Shown here one piece after another: positions 40,348 to 48,573 of a stretch of DNA of 48,573 nt. Source of the stretch: CAZSNT01 sp964607765 (GTDB lineage: Bacteria > Verrucomicrobiota > Lentisphaeria > Oligosphaerales > JABHEG01); NCBI GenBank assembly GCA_964607765.1, contig CAZSNT010000066.1, forward strand, positions 1-48,573, read 5' to 3'. The position numbers and the translations under genes are program-made. The notes below the pieces were generated by a model. It searched no databases, was not told where the DNA came from, and saw only the letters and a list, made by a program, of their open reading frames with translations. The first letter of the stretch is position 1, and each line of letters begins with the position of its first letter.

Positions 40348-41949
40348 ATGAAGACCGTTCCGTGTTGTGTGTGTGTTCTGCCTTTTCTCCTGCTTGTTGC
40401 CAGCGGCTGCCGGCACTCCTCCTCACCACCCGAGCGCGCTGGCGCGGCGCCCGCGGCAAGCCCTGACGTGGCCAACGCCGCGAGTTACTACGAACAGGCA
40501 TTCGAGCGTATGCCGCCGTTCCCGAAGGACGTGGCGCGTGCTGTGCCGGAGCTTGTGCGTGAGCCGTGGCAACGGCCCCCCGAAGGAATGGTCGCTTACA
40601 TCAGCGAGGATCGCGGCATTCTGGCGCTCACGGGGCAGGGAGCGGCACAGGCAACATGCGATTTCATGCGTGGAGAGCCGGTCCCGCTGGAGCAGAAGCG
40701 ACCGCACATCGGCAAGGCTCGGTCCCTGGGGCGCTATCTGGTGCTCAAGGGCCGCTACTTCGAACACCAACGCACCTACGAACAGGCCATTGCCTGCTAC
40801 GGCCTCGCCATGTCCTTGGGGACACATGTGGCGCAAGGGAACGCAACGCTCGCTTTCATGGTCGGCACCAGCATCCGGCACATGGCTGACACGGCGTTCG
40901 GCGGCGCCGCCCTGTATCCTGCACCGTATGCACGCCAGGCACTGGCGCTGCACCGGGAGCTGACCGCCGCCCGCCCGTCACTGGCAAAGGCCATGGCGGA
41001 TGAGAATGCAGCGTTGCGCTCCATCGATGCTGCCATGTTCGCCAGCAAGATCCTGACCGAGAAGGAGATGCGGAAGTCCTTCAAGGAATCTCTCGCGGAT
41101 GAGGACAACATCAGCAAGGCAGACGGGGACGCGCTCGTCGATGCCGTGATCGAGGCAGCCAAGGCGCACGGCTTCTTCGACCCGGCCGTGCACGTGCGGC
41201 ATCTGCACGAGCTTGCGGACAGCGTCTTCGGGGCGTACGTCAGAGCAGCGGAGCCGTTAACGCTGTCTTCCTGGCAGACGCAGCATGAGCAGATTGTGGA
41301 GGAGTACGGTCTGGACATGCGGCAACTGGCGCGCGAGCAGGCCGAGATGGTCCGTGACATGCAGCTGGCCGTGCTGCTGAAGGTGCAGAAGGCGCAGGAG
41401 GAGGGGACGGGGACCAACCCCGAGACACGTGCGCAGGCCATAGCCGCTGCGGGTGAAGTTGCTTCCGGCGCCATGACTGGGGCCTGCCGCCGGGTCGCGC
41501 AGATCATGGTCAGCATGATCGTGCCGGTGATGCGGAACATGGGCGCAAAGGAGTGTCGTAACCGCCTCGATGAGCAGGCCGCGAGGCTGCGCCTGGCGCT
41601 CGCCGTGCACAAGGCGGAACACGGTTCATACCCCAACGCCCTGACAGCGCTTGTCCCCACGCTGTTGCGGGCAGTGCCGACAGACCCCTACGACGGCGAA
41701 CCGTTGCGGTACCGCAAGGACGGTGATGACTACGTCCTCTACAGCGTCGGCAAGGATCTGACGGATGATGGGGGCACGACCGGCGTCGTTACAGCAGCCA
41801 AACACGGAATCACGGAACCGGTGCCGAAGCGCAGTTCGCCGCCCTCCGACCAGGACCAGACGTCTTTCTTCGGCCTCGATCTTGACGGACCGGCAGTCAA
41901 GAAGGCGCCAGGCCGGGACATTGTCTTCCGGCCACCTGTGGCGCCCTGA
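40348..41949 (+). CDS. Lipoprotein with GspG-like C-terminal segment
   Basis: This 533-residue protein has a lipoprotein signal (LLLVASGCRHSS, Cys21), so it is probably attached to a membrane outside the cytoplasm. Residues about 30-400 are mostly helical, without a recognised domain (YYEQAFERMPPFPKDVARAV, and so on). Near residues 412-470, LALAVHKAEHGSYPNALTAL, VPTDPYDGEPLRYRKDG and YVLYSVGKD follow the pattern of the C-terminal half of type II secretion pseudopilin GspG. The pseudopilin N-terminal prepilin helix is absent, so the module is borrowed. ATG 40348 follows the run GGGGGAT. Confidence 0.72.
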   Translation: MKTVPCCVCVLPFLLLVASGCRHSSSPPERAGAAPAASPDVANAASYYEQAFERMPPFPKDVARAVPELVREPWQRPPEGMVAYISEDRGILALTGQGAAQATCDFMRGEPVPLEQKRPHIGKARSLGRYLVLKGRYFEHQRTYEQAIACYGLAMSLGTHVAQGNATLAFMVGTSIRHMADTAFGGAALYPAPYARQALALHRELTAARPSLAKAMADENAALRSIDAAMFASKILTEKEMRKSFKESLADEDNISKADGDALVDAVIEAAKAHGFFDPAVHVRHLHELADSVFGAYVRAAEPLTLSSWQTQHEQIVEEYGLDMRQLAREQAEMVRDMQLAVLLKVQKAQEEGTGTNPETRAQAIAAAGEVASGAMTGACRRVAQIMVSMIVPVMRNMGAKECRNRLDEQAARLRLALAVHKAEHGSYPNALTALVPTLLRAVPTDPYDGEPLRYRKDGDDYVLYSVGKDLTDDGGTTGVVTAAKHGITEPVPKRSSPPSDQDQTSFFGLDLDGPAVKKAPGRDIVFRPPVAP

Positions 41950-41983
41950 TGACGTTCGACTGAGGGGCAAGCACGCCCCCGCC

Positions 41984-41997
41984 GCCTCGTGCCGTGG
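41984..41997 (+). repeat. Partial copy of the 40201 hairpin
   Basis: GCCTCGTGCCGTGG is identical to 40209-40222. Here the flanks differ, so no equal stem forms. It lies 35 bases after the lipoprotein stop and is followed by GCTCGCTGAAGCTCGCTCCC, a short quasi-repeat. This 239-base gap holds nothing else recognised. Confidence 0.4.
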
Positions 41998-42188
41998 ATG
42001 AGCCGCTCGCTGAAGCTCGCTCCCACTGCCACTTGAAAGCGGAACTCCCACGGGGGCAACGGCCGGTCACGCCCGCCCGCCTTGCCTTTCTTTTGCAGCG
42101 TTTTTACATCCGCCTGACACCGTGTCTTCACGCGCGGCGTAGAGTGGCACCAGTGTGTGATCGAGAACGGCAAGCAGGAGGAACGGTC

Positions 42189-43700
42189 ATGGTTCGGCAG
42201 GAAAACGGGTGGCAAGGCAGGGAACGGGTGCTTGGGGTGTTGCTGTTGGGCATGGTCCTGGTCAGCGGCCGCGTATGGGCGAACGGCGGGCCGTTCGTCA
42301 TCAAGTACCCGCAAGGCGATCCGGCGACCAAAGGCGTATTGGCGCGGCTCGACCCGGGGCTGAAACCGGCGCGCGAGACACGACTGCGCGTGGTTAAGGA
42401 AGACTTGGGTATCACGTTTTCCGGACCCCAGTTCCATTTTGGCCCGTCCAGTGCTACCGGGCCGCTCGTGCACGTGAAGGCGGACTACCTGATCGAGAAT
42501 CCGCTGGACGAGGAGATCGAGATCGATTTCGGGTTCCCGATCCTCCGCGGCATTTACGTCAATCCCGTGTCCATGATGCCCCGGCCGGATGTGCGTGTCA
42601 CAGTGGACGGCCGCAGCACGCAGGTCCGGATCATCTCGAACTCCGCCATCTACGGCCTGATCCGGCGCCGTGCGCGTAAGGTGATAGACAGCGCAATCAA
42701 GGCGGACCCGGCGTTGGCCGCACGTGTCGCAGCTGTCTCGGGCGCTTCCGAGAAGGAGCGTGGGGCCGCGCGTACGGCGCTGGCCACGTATCTGACGGCC
42801 AAGCCGGGCTGGGGCAAGCGCGACGCGGCGCTGATGGTCGAATTCGCCGGCATCGACCTGGCCAAGAGCAGCGTGCCGAATATCGCCCTTAACAGCATGT
42901 GGTGGGCGCGAGACATGGAACTGCAGAAGCTGACGCGCGAGAATCTGGGCGTACTGGCAGCCATTGGCGAGCAGAAAGCGACTCAGTGCCTGGCGTTGCT
43001 CGCAGCACGTCTGGACCCGCAGTCCAGCGCCGACGCGGGTTACGAAGGGATCTTCAAAGCGTGGGGCGGCGATGTGCGCGAGCGCGCTCTGGACCTGGGC
43101 ACCGGCAAGATCCGGCCACGTGAAGTCACGGCCCTGCCTGCAGCGAAGGGCAAAGGGCTCTCTGTGGCTGATCCGACCGTGTATGCGCGAGTCGATTTCC
43201 TCGAGTTGCACGGGGCCAAGTTGAGCGCGCACGAGAAGGCGTCGTGCCAGGCGATTCTCAAGAACCTGCCCGTGATCTTCACGTTTGCGCCCATGAACCT
43301 GCTGCACTACCGCGTCAAGTTCCCGGCGCGCAAGACGCAGACCGTCTCGGTTCAGTACAGTCAGTACGCGTTCCGGGACACGCGCGGCACGGAGAGCTAC
43401 CAGCTCTCGTACCTGATCCACCCCGCCTCCATTTGGCAGGACTTTGGTCCGATCAACCTGACTGTGAAGGTCCCCGAATCCGTCACGCTCGCCGCGTCCG
43501 TCCCGTGCACGGCCGGTGGCAAGACTGAGCCTGGGCCGAACGTGAGCGGTCGGAAGATCACGTACGCGGTCCACACGGGCCAGGTGATGGACAAGACAGG
43601 CGAGTTGCTTCTGGCCGTCGAAGCCCGGGGTTGGCGCCGGGCGACCGCGCCCAAACCGCAAGCCAGCAAGCCCCGGGACACAGCGCTGAGCAGACGGTGA
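42189..43700 (+). CDS. Exported protein of unknown function
   Basis: This 503-residue protein has a signal peptide (1 to about 31, VLGVLLLGMVLVSGRVWA). The mature part begins NGGPFVIKYPQGDPATKGVL and has two beta-rich regions (about 55-135, including VHVKADYLIENPLDEEIEID, and about 330-480, including LLHYRVKFPARKTQTVSVQY) around a helical middle. I know similar proteins only as hypothetical. It could bind a partner outside the cell. ATG 42189 has AGGAGGAAC upstream, which fixes the start. The frame open from 41994 is upstream leader. No catalytic motif is seen. Confidence 0.72.
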   Translation: MVRQENGWQGRERVLGVLLLGMVLVSGRVWANGGPFVIKYPQGDPATKGVLARLDPGLKPARETRLRVVKEDLGITFSGPQFHFGPSSATGPLVHVKADYLIENPLDEEIEIDFGFPILRGIYVNPVSMMPRPDVRVTVDGRSTQVRIISNSAIYGLIRRRARKVIDSAIKADPALAARVAAVSGASEKERGAARTALATYLTAKPGWGKRDAALMVEFAGIDLAKSSVPNIALNSMWWARDMELQKLTRENLGVLAAIGEQKATQCLALLAARLDPQSSADAGYEGIFKAWGGDVRERALDLGTGKIRPREVTALPAAKGKGLSVADPTVYARVDFLELHGAKLSAHEKASCQAILKNLPVIFTFAPMNLLHYRVKFPARKTQTVSVQYSQYAFRDTRGTESYQLSYLIHPASIWQDFGPINLTVKVPESVTLAASVPCTAGGKTEPGPNVSGRKITYAVHTGQVMDKTGELLLAVEARGWRRATAPKPQASKPRDTALSRR

Positions 43701-43771
43701 ACTCACACGTCCGGCCCGGGGCCGCGGCGTCGAGCTGAGTAGGACTCTCCGGACCTGAACACTGAACACTG

Positions 43772-43913
43772 AATGTCGTTGAGTTAAGGAGTTGGTCACC
43801 ATCCCGGAAGATTAGGGTGAAAGATGAGGGTGAAAGATGAGGGTCGGAACACCTTGATCTTTCGCCTTGATCTTTCGCCCTAATCTCCAAGGGCCGCTTA
43901 ATTCAATGACATT
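43772..43913 (-). mobile_element. MITE-like element, copy 2 (142 bp), inverted relative to copy 1
   Basis: This has the same structure as 22877-23019 in the opposite orientation: ends AATGTCGTTGAGTTAAG (43772-43788) and CTTAATTCAATGACATT (43897-43913), and interior 13-bp units (GATTAGGGTGAAA, GATGAGGGTGAAA, GATGAGGG, then complements). It sits inside a TGAACACTGA-type simple repeat: CTGAACACTGAACACTG before it and GACTGAACACCGAACACTG after it, so it probably inserted there. The downstream ATG at 43941 is only 28 bases from its end. Confidence 0.8.
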
Positions 43914-43914
43914 G

Positions 43915-43930
43915 ACTGAACACCGAACAC
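43915..43930 (+). repeat. 16-mer leader motif shared with position 17144
   Basis: ACTGAACACCGAACAC, 10 bases before ATG 43941, is identical to the minus-strand 16-mer 11 bases before ATG 17132. See the finding on this pair. Confidence 0.45.
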
Positions 43931-43940
43931 TGAAACCACC

Positions 43941-45140
43941 ATGAACACATGCACCGACCGCAGACAGTTCGTCACCGGCGCCCTGGGAGCCGCCGCGCTG
44001 TCCGCATTGACCCCGACATCTCGGCTGCTGGGACGCGGGGTCAGCCGTCCCGGGCCAGGTCCGGACGATGACCGCCTCAAGCTGATCATCGTGCAATTCG
44101 GGGGCGGCACACGCAACAGTGAGTCGATCGCCGATCTGGAACACCGTTTCATTCCACGTTTGTGGGGGGACATGGTGCCGCACGGTACGCTGTTCACGAA
44201 CATGCGTGTCGAGCATCGGGTCGTGCATCCGAACTCGACCGGGTCCATGATGACCGGGCATTGGGAGTGGGACGACATCGACTGGTCCCGCCCGGTCGCG
44301 CACCCCACCGTGTTCGAGGTCTTCCGCAAAGCGCGGCAGGCTCCTGACACATCGGCCTGGGCCTTTGTCTACGCGTCGATCCTCGCGAAGACGGGTGAAA
44401 GCCGCGCTGCTGGGTACGGTGCGGAGTTCGCAGCCAACGTGGTCGAGCCTCCGACCGTCCCGCGCAGCACGGCGGCCGAAATGGACCGGCTCATGCACGC
44501 CGCTGCTGCCGCGGGATCGCCGCAGGCGGAGCAGGCGGCGGCTCGGGAATGCGCTCGGCTCGCGCGCCACACAAGCCGAATCAACAGGTCCGGCCTGCGC
44601 TCACACGCGGCGCGGCGCTTCATGGACGAGCAGTACGGGCTGTGGCGCGCCGGCTCGGGCAGCACCAGTCACGACGCGTTCCTGACCGACCGCGCCATCG
44701 CCTGCATGCGCACGTTCTCCCCGGACGTCATGGCAGTCGATTACGGCGAAATCGACTGCGCGCACTACGGCTCGTGGTCGCGTTACGTGGAAGCGATCAC
44801 GCGCACCGATCAACTCACCTGGCGGCTGTGGCGCGCCGTGCAGGGACTGCCGGCTTACCGTGACAAGACGCTGTTACTCGTCCTGCCCGACCACGGTCGG
44901 CAACTGGACGACGGCGACGGCTGGGGCTTTGTGCACCACAGCGACTTCTACACCGGCAAAGGCGTGGACGAGGGGTGTCGCCGCGTCTGGATGCTCGCGC
45001 TCGGCCCGGGCATCGAACCGGGTCGTACCGTGACCACGCCCACACCCATCACGACCGTGGCTGCAACCGGTCTGCAGTTCCTGGGCCTGGACGCGTCGCG
45101 TGGCGCCGCCGACTCAGCCTGGCCCGCCCTGCGGGGGTGA
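43941..45140 (+). CDS. Tat-exported alkaline-phosphatase-superfamily hydrolase
   Basis: This 399-residue protein starts with a twin-arginine signal (DRRQFVTGALGAAALSAL, residues 6-23), so it is exported folded. The alkaline-phosphatase-type fold shows as LKLIIVQFGGGTRNSE (start of the core), HPNSTGSMMTGHWEWDD (nucleophile region with Thr-Gly), VDYGEIDCAHYG and LVLPDHGRQLDD (metal ligands Asp and His). It is close to sulfatases and DUF1501-type exported hydrolases but has no C-x-P-S-R formylglycine site, so phosphoester or other hydrolysis is more likely than sulfatase action. The substrate is unknown. ATG 43941 has only a weak ribosome site, in sequence set by the inserted element upstream. 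Confidence 0.85.
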   Translation: MNTCTDRRQFVTGALGAAALSALTPTSRLLGRGVSRPGPGPDDDRLKLIIVQFGGGTRNSESIADLEHRFIPRLWGDMVPHGTLFTNMRVEHRVVHPNSTGSMMTGHWEWDDIDWSRPVAHPTVFEVFRKARQAPDTSAWAFVYASILAKTGESRAAGYGAEFAANVVEPPTVPRSTAAEMDRLMHAAAAAGSPQAEQAAARECARLARHTSRINRSGLRSHAARRFMDEQYGLWRAGSGSTSHDAFLTDRAIACMRTFSPDVMAVDYGEIDCAHYGSWSRYVEAITRTDQLTWRLWRAVQGLPAYRDKTLLLVLPDHGRQLDDGDGWGFVHHSDFYTGKGVDEGCRRVWMLALGPGIEPGRTVTTPTPITTVAATGLQFLGLDASRGAADSAWPALRG

Positions 45141-45281
45141 GGGCACAGCCGTGCGCGCTGGCGACCCGGCCGTCCTTGGCCGGCGGTGTCTGCTCCATTC
45201 CATTGTGGGGTGGGCGAATAGCGCGCACAGAGGCCGGTCAGGGAGGACCGGATCTCCAAGACGTGTGCCCCCGGATAAGAG
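45141..45281. other. Convergent gap with two short stem-loops
   Basis: CCGGCC (45166-45171) with GGCCGG (45178-45183), and CCGGTC (45234-45239) with GACCGG (45246-45251), form 6-bp stems with six-base loops between two convergent genes. They lack T-runs; they could be weak bidirectional termination or RNA end structures. Confidence 0.35.
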
Positions 45282-47150
45282 TCACGGTTTCCGATTGGGC
45301 ATGTTGAACTCGGTGCGCTTGCCCTGCGGTGCGGGATCAGGGCCGCGGAAGAAGAGCTTGAGTTCCTCGATGAACAGGCGGTGTCCGCGGTCGTCGGGGT
45401 GGTTGATGGCGTTGTAGAGCAGCGTCAGGTAGGGGATGCCCTCGATCCAGAGGTGTTCCCAGCGGCGCGAGGCGTCAGCCAGGCCAACGTGGTTCTCGGC
45501 GCAGAACTCGCGCAGGTGGGTTATCGCTTTTCGGGTCTCTTTCGTGCGCATGTTCGTGCCGGCGCCCATCCAGTCAGGGCGCGTGAAGTGCGGCGTCAGC
45601 ACGATCACTTCACCGCCGATCGCGCGGATACGCGAGACGGCCTCCGTGTAGTTCTTGAAGATCATGTCGCGGTTGAAGCCCATGTCGTTGACGAATTCGA
45701 TGACTACGAGGTCGGGCTCCTTCGCGATGACCTCCTCCTCGAACAGCGGCAGTTTCGACTTGGAGTTCCAGCCGCCCGTACCGGCGTTGACGTAGGAGAT
45801 GGGCGTTTGCGGGTAGCGTGCACGCAGCCAGTTGGTGAAGCCGAGTGGGAACGCGGTTTCCTGCGATGACGCGTCGCCGCCGCAGGTCACGGAGTCGCCC
45901 CAGAAGAGCATCGTGAACGGCTCGCCTGCCGCGAGGCGGCGGCGCGTATTGGGGATCAGCGCGGCTTTGCTCTCGATGTCTGCCTGCGTCGGTTCGGGGA
46001 AGGCAGGGCCGAGCGGGTAGATGTGTTCATCGGTCAGCGCTTTGCAGTGGTAGGGCAGGAACACGTTGCAGAGGCCGCGCGCGAGCATATCCACGCGCGG
46101 TGGCTGCGGCACCATGCGGTGCTCGTCACCTTTACGTACCGTGACCGTGCCGTTGGAGTGTACCTGGACTGTGTCGATCCGCATCAGGCTGAAGGTGTAG
46201 TCAACGTACACGGTCGTGTCAGCGTCGATGCGGCCACCCTCGAGTCGGCCGAGCTGCGCCCACTGTTTGTCGGCGCGCCAGTCTTGGCCTTCGACGTAGC
46301 GTTCCGCGTCCGGGCCCTTGCCCGTTTTGACCACGAGCGAGTCCGGATCGAGTGTGTCCGCGACCGTAATGCGGTGCGAGCGGCAGTGCAGCAGCGGCGT
46401 GCCCTGCCCGTACCGGCGCGGTTCCACATCGGTCAGCTTGTGCGGCTCGTCGCGGACCTCGATCGTGCGGGACGGCGGAAGCTCGAGCACGACCTCTTCA
46501 GTCACTTCGACGAGGCGCCCATCCACGTCGATCCTGCCCGGGAGCACTTTCAGTTTCATGCCACCGGCCGGCACGACGTCCAGGCCGTTGCGCACGTACG
46601 GGTTGATGCGGATGCCGGCACTCACGTCGATCTCAGGCAATTCTCGCTCCATAGTCACGTCGTCCCAGTACATCACGCATCCGCCGGCGCCCGCTTTCTG
46701 GCCGTGTTGATACAACACGAGGCGCAGGCGCTGCTCGGACACGTTCCTGAAAGCCACGTCAAGTCGCACCCATTCATCGCGAACCGGCGTGGTGACTCGT
46801 GCACCCCCAGCCCACGAGGGCGGGACGAACGCGAGGCAGGGCGCCACGTCCGCTTTCTGGCCGCCGGGAACATAGACCCAGGCAGACGCGGTGTAAACGC
46901 CGCCCGGTACGGCATCGAAGTCAAGGTACCACACCGACAGGCCGTGTTTGTTTTCCAGCGTCTCCTTGATGCACGCCGTGCCGGACCGCGCACGGTCCGT
47001 GCTGCGGCCGGCCGGGCCCCACGTCTGGCGCCAGGCTGCGGTCCCTTTGCGCTCGAAGTCGTCCGTGAACACGCGTTCCAGAGCTGCAGAACTGGCCGCA
47101 GTCGCAATAAGCGCGACGACGGTCAGAGCGTGTTTCGGGCTGGCGTGCAT
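45282..47150 (-). CDS. Exported SGNH/GDSL-family hydrolase with N-terminal jelly-roll domain
   Basis: This 622-residue protein has a signal peptide (1 to about 23). A beta-rich region (about 25-165) like a carbohydrate-binding module follows (FTDDFERKGTAAWRQTWG). The SGNH hydrolase core (about 385-600) has block I FTMLFWGDSVTCGGDAS with the catalytic Ser, block II VNAGTGGWNS with Gly, block III VVIEFVNDMGFNRD with Asn, and block V NAINHPDDRGHRLF with Asp and His. Such enzymes deacetylate or de-esterify polysaccharides. ATG 47150 begins the signal peptide. It is convergent with the Tat-exported hydrolase and near the metallophosphoesterase. The exact ester is unknown. Confidence 0.88.
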   Translation of the reverse strand: MHASPKHALTVVALIATAASSAALERVFTDDFERKGTAAWRQTWGPAGRSTDRARSGTACIKETLENKHGLSVWYLDFDAVPGGVYTASAWVYVPGGQKADVAPCLAFVPPSWAGGARVTTPVRDEWVRLDVAFRNVSEQRLRLVLYQHGQKAGAGGCVMYWDDVTMERELPEIDVSAGIRINPYVRNGLDVVPAGGMKLKVLPGRIDVDGRLVEVTEEVVLELPPSRTIEVRDEPHKLTDVEPRRYGQGTPLLHCRSHRITVADTLDPDSLVVKTGKGPDAERYVEGQDWRADKQWAQLGRLEGGRIDADTTVYVDYTFSLMRIDTVQVHSNGTVTVRKGDEHRMVPQPPRVDMLARGLCNVFLPYHCKALTDEHIYPLGPAFPEPTQADIESKAALIPNTRRRLAAGEPFTMLFWGDSVTCGGDASSQETAFPLGFTNWLRARYPQTPISYVNAGTGGWNSKSKLPLFEEEVIAKEPDLVVIEFVNDMGFNRDMIFKNYTEAVSRIRAIGGEVIVLTPHFTRPDWMGAGTNMRTKETRKAITHLREFCAENHVGLADASRRWEHLWIEGIPYLTLLYNAINHPDDRGHRLFIEELKLFFRGPDPAPQGKRTEFNMPNRKP

Positions 47151-47208
47151 GGTATTGGCTCCGTTATCTGTCCTGAACACTTGCCTGAGCGTAGAGACTC
47201 CACCAAAC

Positions 47209-48351
47209 TCACGTGGCCGGCTTGATCACAAACAGCGTGACTTCCGGGCGCGCGAACAGGCGCAGGGGCGGCCCCCAACTGCCCGTGCCCGGGCTGACGT
47301 AGATCCGCAGACCCCCTTTCAGTGTGACAAGGCGGCCGTGTCGGTGCGGATAGAGCAGGCGCACGAATGCGCCGAACGGGAAAACCTGGCCGCGATGCGT
47401 GTGCCCTGAAAGCTGCAAGTCGCACCGCGCCCGGGCGGCGGCCGTTGTTTTGGGGCGGTGTTTGAGCAGGATGGCGAGCTGTTCGTGCTTGCGCGCTGGG
47501 ATGATGTCGCCCTCGTCGGGCTCCGGCTCGTTTGCGATCTCCGCACCTGCCGGATCGTCGACCCCGATGAGTTGGACGTGCTCGGTGAGCTGCACGACGC
47601 TGTTGCGCACGAGCGTGAAGCCCGCGATTTGGTGCAATCGGGTCGTGCGTTCGATGCCCGGGTAGAACTCGTGGTTGCCCGTGACGGCGAACTTGCCCAG
47701 GGGCGCCTGGAGCGTCGCGAGCTGTTGGGCAAGTGCGTCGACCGGGGCATCGACAGCGTCAACCATATCGCCGCAGCTGAGTATCACATCCGGGGCTGCC
47801 TCCCGGCCGCGCGCCACGGCCTGCGCCAGGATCTCCGTGCAGCCAGTGCGGCCCAGATGCAGGTCAGCAAGGAGAAGGACGCGCAACGGACGCGCAACGG
47901 ACGGCAGACGCGAACTGGTCACCTCGACAGTCCGCAAACGCACGGCCCGCGCCTCGACGCTGCCGAAAACGACTGCCAAAGTGAGCGGCACGGCCGCACC
48001 GAGGGCCATGTGCCGCGGCGCGAGTGCAAGCCGCGCCAGGTTCGGCGCCCAATGCCCGGCGCAGGTAATGCCACCGTTCCACAGGTCGAGGACCAGGCAG
48101 ACGCAGGCGAACCAGAACACGAGCGCCATCCACGTGTAGCCGACGAAGGCCAGGCAACGTATGGCGCCGTAGGGCAACCGCCCCTCGACGTGGTGCATGA
48201 AGATAGGCAGCAACACCAGCAGCGCGACAGCGACACCCGGGCCGGTCAGCCACCGCAAGCTGCCGTTGCCGAAGGCCAGGTAGAGCTTCCGCACGACATA
48301 GGCGTTCATGCCCCCGTACAGGCCGAAGTACATGAGCAAGAAGAGCGCCAT
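47209..48351 (-). CDS. Membrane-anchored metallophosphoesterase (YkuE-like)
   Basis: This 380-residue protein has four N-terminal hydrophobic helices (about 2-20, 37-55, 66-88 and 108-128) and a C-terminal calcineurin-like phosphoesterase domain (from about residue 155). Metal motifs are VLLLADLHLG (Asp and His), ILSCGDMVDA (Asp), AVTGNHEFY (Asn and His) and LQLSGHTHRGQVFPFG (His pair). It is similar to the YkuE/YaeI group, which hydrolyse a membrane phospholipid such as a lipid A or UDP-sugar precursor in some bacteria; substrate assignment here is inference. ATG 48351 is preferred because it begins the first helix; the longer frame to 48531 is low complexity. Four helices are more than in YkuE itself. 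Confidence 0.88.
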   Translation of the reverse strand: MALFLLMYFGLYGGMNAYVVRKLYLAFGNGSLRWLTGPGVAVALLVLLPIFMHHVEGRLPYGAIRCLAFVGYTWMALVFWFACVCLVLDLWNGGITCAGHWAPNLARLALAPRHMALGAAVPLTLAVVFGSVEARAVRLRTVEVTSSRLPSVARPLRVLLLADLHLGRTGCTEILAQAVARGREAAPDVILSCGDMVDAVDAPVDALAQQLATLQAPLGKFAVTGNHEFYPGIERTTRLHQIAGFTLVRNSVVQLTEHVQLIGVDDPAGAEIANEPEPDEGDIIPARKHEQLAILLKHRPKTTAAARARCDLQLSGHTHRGQVFPFGAFVRLLYPHRHGRLVTLKGGLRIYVSPGTGSWGPPLRLFARPEVTLFVIKPAT

Positions 48352-48541
48352 GTTTGCTGCCGTTCCTCCAGGTTTGCGTTCGACAGGGACGATCCCGGAA
48401 ACACCCGGGCCAGGTGCGATGTCCGTGCGCGCCGGCAGGCGAGCGTCCGAGCCCAACACAATACGTCCGAGACCCTTCGGGGGCAAAGGCCTGCTGCAGC
48501 CGCAGAGTAACCGCTCAGTCTCGTGTGGCATCCGCCCCCCC

Positions 48542-48565
48542 GTAGCCCGGCTCTCCTGAGCCGGG
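48542..48565 (+). repeat. REP-like hairpin with GTAG foot at the window end
   Basis: GTAG (48542-48545), CCCGGCTC, loop TCCT, GAGCCGGG (to 48565), preceded by a run of C. It is the reverse complement of the form at 23089 with one loop difference. It lies in the leader of the metallophosphoesterase gene or its upstream neighbour. Confidence 0.75.
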
Positions 48566-48573
48566 TGTCCCGC

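Noticed and set aside
41739..43802. 687-residue minus-strand open frame across two genes
   Set aside because: It crosses the stop and start of two plus-strand genes and has no domain; the gene pair on the plus strand is supported by signal peptides.

Overview
The window is about 48.6 kb of GC-rich bacterial chromosome. The gene content points to a heterotroph of the PVC superphylum or a similar lineage (Planctomycetota, Lentisphaerota, Kiritimatiellota, possibly Hydrogenedentota). The indicators are S1 sulfatases, PQQ-like beta-propeller proteins (one with an SHD1 domain, one fused to a methyltransferase fold), repeated carboxypeptidase-regulatory modules, paired Gfo/Idh/MocA oxidoreductases, a Tat-exported alkaline-phosphatase-superfamily hydrolase and many very large secreted proteins. 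No rRNA, tRNA, CRISPR array or complete insertion sequence was seen, so the phylum is inference only.

Layout. 1-7142 (+): small secreted protein, sulfatase, a heme c/heme b membrane protein, an alkaline-phosphatase-superfamily hydrolase and an SHD1/PQQ-propeller protein. 7227-13199: a small secreted coiled-coil protein divergent from recQ; a 30-codon amidohydrolase remnant; a repeat-rich gap; a DUF4143-type ATPase; a VapBC toxin-antitoxin pair. 13392-24853: a 1246-residue exported methyltransferase-fold/PQQ protein on the minus strand, then plus-strand genes for a secreted protein, a methyltransferase, a TolB-like propeller, a 13-repeat MORN protein and a second sulfatase. 25056-36373: MscS channel, then minus-strand genes for a LacI-type sensor without DNA-binding domain, a NYN-LOTUS protein, a GT-C-like membrane protein and two translationally coupled giant exported proteins. 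36666-48351: a membrane protein, two Gfo/Idh/MocA dehydrogenases, a lipoprotein with a GspG-like tail, two further exported proteins, an SGNH hydrolase and a membrane metallophosphoesterase.

The genes fit a polysaccharide- and sulfate-ester-degrading lifestyle with a large exported protein repertoire. Two sulfatases, an SGNH esterase, alkaline-phosphatase-type hydrolases and sugar-type oxidoreductases could act on one set of glycans, but no single catabolic operon links them.

The most unusual content is non-coding. One family of short hairpins has a GTAG tetranucleotide at its foot, as REP sequences do; inside a 98-bp tandem array these form inverted pairs like BIMEs, and in two places the GTAG supplies a gene's stop codon. 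A second family is a 142-143-bp element with 17-bp terminal inverted repeats whose interior is a long palindrome of 13-bp units; two full copies in opposite orientation and one core-only copy are present. No matching transposase lies in the window. Starts given here are often downstream of the longest open frame; the reason is stated in each entry.
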